Positions 56,805-64,000 of a DNA stretch of 64,000 nt are shown in pieces. The stretch comes from Neopestalotiopsis rosae (taxonomy: Eukaryota > Ascomycota > Sordariomycetes > Amphisphaeriales > Sporocadaceae), in contig JALGAS010000004.1 of NCBI GenBank assembly GCA_023078685.1, positions 2,356,001 to 2,420,000 of the forward strand, written 5' to 3'. Position 1 is the stretch's first letter. Every line of letters starts with the position of its first letter. The notes under the pieces were generated by a model, which saw nothing but the letters and a program-made list of their open reading frames with translations, did not search any database and was not told where the DNA came from. The position numbers and the translations under genes were made by a program.

Positions 56805-59800
56805 ATGGACTACAATGTGCCCATTGCCATTATTGGCATGAGCTGTCGGTTTTCGGGAGGCGTCAAGAACCCTGAGGACTTATGGAATCTCTGTGCTGAA
56901 GGCCGTACTGGTTGGAGCAGGATACCGACCTCGAGATTCAACGTTGATGGCGTGTATCATCCGAACAGGGAGAAGATAAACACAGTAAGTGATTGAGGAA
57001 GCTACCACCATTGAGAGAATCTGACCAATATAGACAAATGTTATTGGAGGCCATTTTCTTGATGAAGATGTCGCTGCGTTCGATGCAGGTTTTTTCAACC
57101 TCACAGCCGAGGCGGCCAAGGTAAGTGATGTCGTGTTGACTGCTCAAGACTTGAGGCCTGACGAAGAGATGAACAGAGCATGGACCCGCAGTTTAGACTG
57201 CAGCTGGAGTCAACATACGAGGCACTAGAAAGCGGTAAGCAAGCGCATTCATTATAAGCTAATTAGTGAGACTAAAAGAATACATCCCATGTTAGCTGGC
57301 ATCACAATGCAAGAAGTAGCCGGTTCTAACACATCCGTGTTCGCCGGAGCATTCTTCAGAGATTACGCTGATGCGCATGCGAGGGATCCAGAGGCTCTCC
57401 CACGTTTCCTTTTGCTAGGGGTCGGCACAGCGATGGCCTCAAACCGCTTATCACACTTTTATGACCTGCGCGGTGCTAGCTCAACGGTAGACACAGGATG
57501 TTCAACAACGCTTACAGCACTGCATCAGGCATGCGTCTCTTTGTGGACACGGGAATCCGAAATGTCAGTGGTCGGAGGGGCAAACGTCATGCTCAACCCC
57601 GACAATTTCCAAATCATGTCGAGCCTAGGGCTTTTAGGTCCAACGGGACGTAGTTACGCCTTTGACAGCCGCGCAGAGGGCTACGGTCGTGGCGAAGGCA
57701 GCGCGACCGTGGTACTCAAGCGGCTGGACGACGCGCTGCGCGACGGGGATCCTATACGTGCCCTTATCCGCGCCACTGGCACAAATCAGGATGGCAAGAC
57801 GGAGACGGTCACGACCCCAAGCGCGGCTGCGCAGGAGGAGCTGATGCGCGCAACCTACGCCAAGGCCGGGCTTGATCCAGCCCACACCGACTTCTTCGAG
57901 GCTCATGGCACAGGTACGCCGACGGGCGATCCAATTGAAGCTCGTGCCATATCGTCTGTATTCAAAGCAAATAGGCCACCCGGACGGCCACTTCGGCTAG
58001 GGTCAGTCAAGACGAATATAGGTCACACCGAGACAGTCAGCGGGCTAGCCAGTATCATCAAAGCTGCGTTGGTCTTGGAAAAAGGCCAGATACTTCCGAA
58101 TGCCAACTTCGAGAAACCTAATGAAAACATTGATCTCGAAGACTTGCATTTGAAGGTACCTCTTGAGGTGGAGGACTGGCCAGAGGAGGCCAGATTCCAA
58201 CGGGTCTCGATCAACAACTTCGGGTATGGTGGCGCCAACGTACATATTGTCATGGAGAGCTACGAATCATTCCGAAAGTCGAAATCTTCCCAAAATCAGG
58301 AGATATCGACAAACGGTGCCAGTGGTCCTACAGAAAGCAAAGGCAATGCGAACGGCGTCGCCCATGGCCATACTACCAATGGGCACACCAGCGGGCACAC
58401 CAATGGTCACCTCAACGGGACCAGCAACGGAACCAGCAACGGAACCAGCAACGGAACCAGCAACGGAACCAGCAACGGAACCAGCAACGGAACCAGCAAC
58501 GGAACCAGCAACGGAACGAATGGCGCCAACGATAATATTACGCACGTACATACGGAAGACCCTACTCGGATCATTACTCTCAGCGCCAAAGATGAACAAG
58601 CTTGTGAAGCCATGGCTTCAAACTTGTTGAGATACATCGATTCCCGGGCCTCCGGTGACACGAATAAAGATGCCGTCCTCTTCGCCAGCCTAGCCCATAC
58701 GTTGAGTCAACGTAGATCACTATTCCCATGGGTCTCCGCCGTCTCGGCCAAGAACTTAGGCGACCTGTCCAAGGCTTTGGCTAGTCCGAAGATGAAGCCA
58801 GTGCGTCGTGCAGAGCGCGCTCCACGACTCGGCTTTGTCTTTACAGGACAAGGGGCGCAATGGTTTGCAATGGGACGTGAACTCATTGACGCATACCCAG
58901 TCTTTCAAGATACATTACTCGAGGCCGAGGGCTACCTGAGGGATTTGGGTGCAAAGTGGTCCCTCATAGAAGAGTTGACCCGCGATGAAAAGACTAGCCG
59001 TGTCAATGATACTGAACTGAGCACGCCGCTGTGCGTTGCGCTTCAGATCGCGTTGGTTCGTTTGCTGCATAGTTGGGGGATCGAGCCGTCCGCCGTAACG
59101 AGCCATTCCAGCGGCGAGATCGCGGCAGCGTGTGCCGTCGGCGCCATCAGCCTTCATTCTACCATGGCCATTGTGTTATCCCGCGGCGAGCTCGCTGGCG
59201 CAATGACGCGTTTCGTAGATGGTCCGGCCAAAGGCGGTATGATGGCCGTAGAACTGAGCGCTGAAGATTCAGAAAAGTATCTAGCACGCGTGAGCAGCGG
59301 CCGTGTCGTGGCGGCTTGCTTCAACAGCCCAGTAAGCACCACCATCTCAGGCGACGTTTCTGGCCTAGTCGAGCTAGAAGGGCTCTTGAAGGCAGATAAC
59401 ATCTTTGCACGGTGGTTGAAAGTTGAGGCCGCCTGGCACTCCCATCATGTGCAAGCCATCGCCAAGCCATACCGACAGTTCTTGGAAAAGTACATGTCAC
59501 CTCTCAGTGGCGAGCTAGGGGACATTGTATTCTCGTCCCCGACAACGGGCAGTCGAATGAGCTCTCGGGTGGCCATCGGGCAGCCGCAACACTGGGTTGA
59601 CAGCTTGGTCAGCCCAGTGCAGTTCATCGATGCATTTCGCAACATGTGTTTTGAAGCAGACGGCACGTCCATTGTGGATGCTGCCATTGAGGTCGGTCCA
59701 CATGGAGCACTTTCGAGCCCCATAAACAGCATTATATCGACACTGCCAGAGTTCACCGGTGGCGACGCCAAGACGAGTTTGTCATACCATACTTGTCTGG

Positions 59801-62800
59801 TACGAAAGAACAATGCCATTGCTACCATGCACGCGCTGGTGGCTGATCTGGTAATGAAGGGCTATCCGGTAAATATGGAAGCTGTCAACTTCCCATTGGG
59901 CCGAGGCAAGGTGCCTATACTCGTCGACTTGCCCGCTTATCCGTGGAGCCACACAGTCAAGCACTGGTCCGAATCGCGAATAAACAAGGCTATGCGCGAG
60001 CGCCGTAGTAAGCCGCACGACCTACTGGGTGCTCCGACGTTAGGCTGCAACACCTTGACCCCTTCCTGGCGCAATATCATCCGGGTATCCGATCTTCCAT
60101 GGGTTCGGGATCACATCATACAGTCCAATATTGTATACCCAGGGGCAGGATATCTCTGTATGGCCATTGAAGGTGCTCGTTTGCACTATCAGGAGCAGCA
60201 TGAGGGTATACGGGGACTTCGGGGGTATGATCTGCGTAATGTCGAATTCCAGCAAGCTCTAATCGTGCCTGAGATAGCCGAGGGCGTGGAACTCCAACTT
60301 GCGCTACGTCCTGTTAACCCCAAGGATATTTCTGCGATTGGCTGGCAAGAATTTCAAATATGCTCCGTCTCTGGCGACAATATCTGGACTGAGCATTGCA
60401 AAGGTCAGATCAGAATTGTCGACCAGTCCAGCCAGACCGACAGGTCTACATTGGACAACGGAATACTGCCACAGCCCGATTATCGTTTTCGCATTGCTCC
60501 CAGAGATATTTATGCAGGTCTACGTACCGCCGGCATCAACCACGGACCCATTTTCCAAAACCTAAAGACGATCGTCGCCCGGGAGAAGGAATCCCTCTCT
60601 ACATTCACCGTGGCGAATACGGCCGCTTGTATGCCACACATGCAGCAGCACGACCACGCAATCCATCCTACGACCCTTGATACGGTATTTCAGGCAGCCT
60701 ACACGGCCTTGGACGGAGCCGGCTCGCGTACGCAGAGGACAGCTCAGATTCCACGATCAATTAAAAATATCCGGCTGGTGCATGGCATGAGCAGTGAAGT
60801 AGGTCACGAGTTCAGTGCTCTGACAGTGCTCAATCATGCCAGCGACCAAAGCTTTGAGACCGAAATCACCGTTACAGACGCTGGTCGGACAACTTCCAAG
60901 CCCGTACTCAGCGTTGAGGGTTTCCTGTGCCAGTCCATTGGTAATGTGCCATTGGCAAGTGACGGCTCGGAAAGCGAAAAGTTTATCACGCCCATCTGGG
61001 GCCCGGACCTGGCTTTCCTCAGCTCGGAAGACCTGCACCTGGAGCTTCAATGTCCGGCCGATCCAGCCGAGGTCAACACACTCACGGATTTACGACACCT
61101 CATTATCTTTTACATCATCACGGCCTTCGGCCAGCTCACCACACCCATTGACCGATTGGCGCCGCACTTTGGCCAGTATCACGCCTGGATGAAGCGGACG
61201 TTCTTGGCAGCTGCTCATAACCAGCTTGCGCCTGATAGCCTCAGCTGGGTTTCGTCCCGCTATGCCGAGGGCATCGAAGAGCTGGAAGTTAAGGTGCGCT
61301 CAACGAGTATCAATGGCGAGATGGTTGCACTTCTTGGGCCGCAGCTGGCAAATATCCTCAGGGGAGAGGTGTCGCCGCTGGAGATGATGCGCACCAATGG
61401 ATTATTGGACAGATATTATGAGAATGGGCTCAAGATAGGCCGATCGATGCAGCAAATGGCAGCTTTGGTCTCGCATATCGTGCACAAGAATCCTCGGGCG
61501 CGGATCCTCGAAATCGGCGCTGGCACCGGCGCCGCTACCGCAAAGGTTTTGGATGTTCTTGGCTCACGCGACCCAAAAGCTGTGTCGTATGATTACACAG
61601 ATGTTTCACTGGATTCCTTCGAGTCTGCCCAGGAAAGATTCAAAATGTGGGAGGGCCTGATACAATACAGAAAGTTGGACATTGAGCAGGATCCGGCGAG
61701 GCAGGGTTTCGAGGAGGGCACATACGACTTGATCATTGCGAGCCGGGGGCTTTCTGGTACCAAGTCTGTAGGAAAGACACTGGCAAACGTGCACAAACTG
61801 CTCAGACCTAATGGTCGTGGTAGATTGATCTTCATCGACAGAACACACGATCAGACCGATGTCCAATTTGCTTTTGGACTTTTACCTATTTGGTGGTCCA
61901 GCGAAGACCAGGAGCGCAATGAAAGCCCATCCCTTTCCCTGGGCGTGTGGGACGGGAAGCTCAGCAGCGTGGGCTTCAATGGAGTGGATGTCGAGGTCCA
62001 CGACTGTGAAGATGAAGAGATGTACAGCCTCAGTACCATCATGGCTACTACAGCCCCAGTGAAGCCCAAGGCCACGTCCAAGGTGGTGATCGTTGTGGCG
62101 CCACTGGAAAACGACTTATTCGGCGAGTGGCTCGAGTCTCTTAAACTCGCTATTGCCAAAGTCACCGGCCTTGAGCCAGGTGTGGAACCCCTCACATCCG
62201 TGGTAGGTGAAAGTGAAAAAACATACGTATTCGTCGGCGAGATTGGCGGCGCTGTGCTGCCTACCCTCGATGAAGTCCAATTCGAGGCTATCCGGACCAT
62301 CTGCACCCAGTCTAAGGGCGTGTTGTGGGTGACGCGTGGAGGGGCCATGGACAGTACAGACCCGCACCTCAGCCTAAGTCTCGGCTTTCTCCGGTCCATT
62401 AGGAATGAATACAGCGGCAAGCGTCTGATATCGCTAGATCTGGATCCTGAATCAACACTGTGGGATACCGCATCAGCGGACCTCATTGCCAAGGTGTTCG
62501 AGAAAGGTTTTGACGAGTCAATAGACGCGGGAGTCAATTGCACTATTGATTTCGAATTCGTTGAGCGTGGGCGTGTCGTGTGCGTTCCACGCTACCGCAA
62601 AAATACGGCCCTGAACGAGGAGCTTTTTCCTCCAGCAGACGATGTGTCTTCTTCTCCCGAGTTGAAGTCGTTTGAGCAGCCCGGCCGGCCACTAAGGCTA
62701 TCTGTCGGCACGCCAGGCTTTTTGGATACACTGGCATGGGACGACGACCCAGACGCAGGTCTTGAGCTGGATCCGGAGACGGTCGAGGTCGCACCGCGTG

Positions 62801-64000
62801 CTTTCGGACTCAACTTCCGCGACGTCATGGTGGCCATGGGCCAGCTACAAAGCTCTCTGATGGGCTTCGAATGTGCTGGCCACGTTGTGCGCGTCGGGTC
62901 CGCGGTCAAGGGTTTCAAACCCGGCGACCGTGTGGCGATGCTGCTGCGCGGCTACTACGGCAATCTCTCCCGCGTTCACTGGACGAGCGTCGTACATATA
63001 CCCGAAGATATGACCTTTGAGATAGCTGCTAGTTTGCCCGTGTCGTACTGCACAGCTTACGTGTCCGTATACTCACACGCGCGGTTGCAAAAGAACGAAA
63101 CCATTTTGATTCACGCCGCAAGTGGTGCATTTGGACAGGCTGCGCTCATGCTGGCCAAACATATCGGCGCTGAAATCTACGTAACTGTCGGCACACCGTC
63201 TAAGCGCAAGTTTATTATTGAACACTACAACATCGAGCCTGAGCGCATATTTAGTAGCAGGGACACCTCATTCGCGGCCGACCTCCTTGCAGCAACCAAC
63301 GGCCGTGGAGTGGACGTTGTCCTCAACTCACTTGCTGGCTCACTTCTGCAGGAGAGTTTCAACTGTCTAGCCCCGTTCGGACGCTTCATCGAGATTGGTA
63401 AGCGTGATCTGGAACTCAACTCTCAGCTAGCTATGGGTGCCTTTACGCGGGCTGTCAGCTTCACATCTGTCGATCTGCTGGCTTTTGGCAGAGAAAAAGG
63501 CCCCGAGACACAGATCGTGTTTCAAGAGGTCATGCGCCTCTTCCGTGAGAAGGCCATCAAGCCGGTGCAACCAATCACTGTGTACTCTGTGTCTGAGATC
63601 GACCGCAGCTACCGCTTGATGCAAGCAGGCAAGCATATGGGCAAAATTGTCACCGAAATGAGGCCCGACGCACTGGTCCCTGTTCTTCCACAGAAACGAA
63701 CAACAAGACTTCGCGAAGATGGCTCATACTTGATTGTTGGCGGCCTCGGAGGCATCGGAAGCTCTGTCTGCCACTGGTTGGTGGCACAAGGAGCACGAAA
63801 CCTCATCATCGTGTCGCGGAGAAAGAACGCCGAATCCAGCAACAAGAATCTAATCGACGAGCTTCAGAACAAAGGCTGTAGGGTAGAAGTGCTCACATGC
63901 GATGTGACAGATGAGTCTCAGGTATTCAGTGCCGTAAAACTTTGTACAGAAGAGCTAAAATTGCCTCCCATCAGAGGCATAATCCAGGCAGCCATGGTAC
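56805..64000 (+). CDS. Highly reducing polyketide synthase, KS-AT-DH-CMeT-ER-KR, cut by the window edge
   Basis: Four exons (56805-56984, 57034-57120, 57177-57234, 57296 to the edge), about 2344 residues so far. The start at [19 protein letters not shown] is preferred. KS: Cys177 in VDTGCSTTL, His312 in [11 protein letters not shown], His352 in NIGHTE. An (Asn-Gly-Thr-Ser)n linker precedes AT, whose nucleophile is Ser713 in [13 protein letters not shown]: His1048 in [18 protein letters not shown] and Asp1237 in [10 protein letters not shown]. CMe[15 protein letters not shown] near 1512, intact. [16 protein letters not shown] near 1946 and [16 protein letters not shown] near 2049, so a trans-ER is not needed. 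[17 protein letters not shown] near 2252; the rest and the ACP are beyond the window. It would make a reduced, possibly methyl-branched chain for the NR-PKS starter site or the acyltransferase. Confidence 0.96.
58414..58509 (+). repeat. 12-base coding minisatellite in the HR-PKS linker
   Basis: Eight copies of a unit read as AACGGAACCAGC (one copy has GGG for GGA), coding Asn-Gly-Thr-Ser repeats between KS and AT. The length is a multiple of three, so unit gain or loss keeps the frame. Confidence 0.95.

Noticed and set aside
58163..58661. Thr/Glu/Pro- and Val/Pro-rich repeat frames on both strands
   Set aside because: Shadows of the 12-base minisatellite inside the HR-PKS exon.

Overview
The window is genomic DNA of a filamentous ascomycete (Pezizomycotina, probably a Sordariomycete-like mould). 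The signs are short 45-140 base GT-AG introns, Zn2Cys6 regulators, multidomain iterative type I polyketide synthases and wide gene-poor spacers. There are no prokaryotic, organellar or RNA genes that I can recognise. The species is not determinable by eye.

Left part (1-12.3 kb): a likely ribosomal-peptide (RiPP) locus of the dikaritin/UstYa type. Its centre is a 126-residue secreted precursor (4420-4800) with three 36-residue repeats cut up by Lys-Arg (Kex2) sites, each repeat carrying the same 14-residue candidate core. Around it lie two complete UstYa/DUF3328-type proteins with two HxxHC motifs each (2744-3734 and 11182-12247, both minus), the N-terminus of a possible third leaving the window (1-275, minus), a different one-helix membrane protein with one HxxHC motif (6296-6987), a membrane acyltransferase-3 protein (686-2449) and a seven-exon amidase-signature enzyme (7967-9949). 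The precursor and one UstYa gene share a divergent promoter.

Middle (12.3-25 kb): about 4.6 kb with no gene I can support, then an AflR-like Zn2Cys6 regulator (16832-18238), an unrecognised protein broken by one base in an A5 run (18775-20515, minus) and an S9 prolyl-oligopeptidase-type peptidase (22455-24935). These could belong to either flank.

Right part (25.7-64 kb): an azaphilone-type polyketide cluster. It holds a non-reducing PKS with SAT-KS-AT-PT-ACP-CMeT-R order (30956-39068), a highly reducing PKS with KS-AT-DH-CMeT-ER-KR running off the right edge (56805-64000), a salicylate-hydroxylase-like FAD monooxygenase (25714-27227), a BAHD/Tri101-like acyltransferase (27721-29103), an FSH serine hydrolase (29227-30048), a Zn2Cys6/fungal_trans regulator (39574-41783), an MFS exporter (43743-45550), an atypical SDR (46797-47866), a secreted FAD amine-oxidase-like protein (48765-50156), a P450 (51266-53056), a classical SDR (53625-54647) and a small EthD-like protein (55200-55577). 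By analogy with known NR/HR-PKS pairs, the NR-PKS would make a C-methylated aromatic aldehyde, the monooxygenase would dearomatise it to the pyranoquinone, and the HR-PKS chain would be joined either through the SAT domain or by the acyltransferase.

A 9-base motif, TCGGA(G/C)TWW, recurs in promoters of the polyketide half: four copies or near-copies before the P450, and others before both PKSs, the monooxygenase/acyltransferase pair, the SDRs and the regulator. I did not notice it in the RiPP half. It is a candidate site for the cluster regulator and a marker of the cluster boundary.
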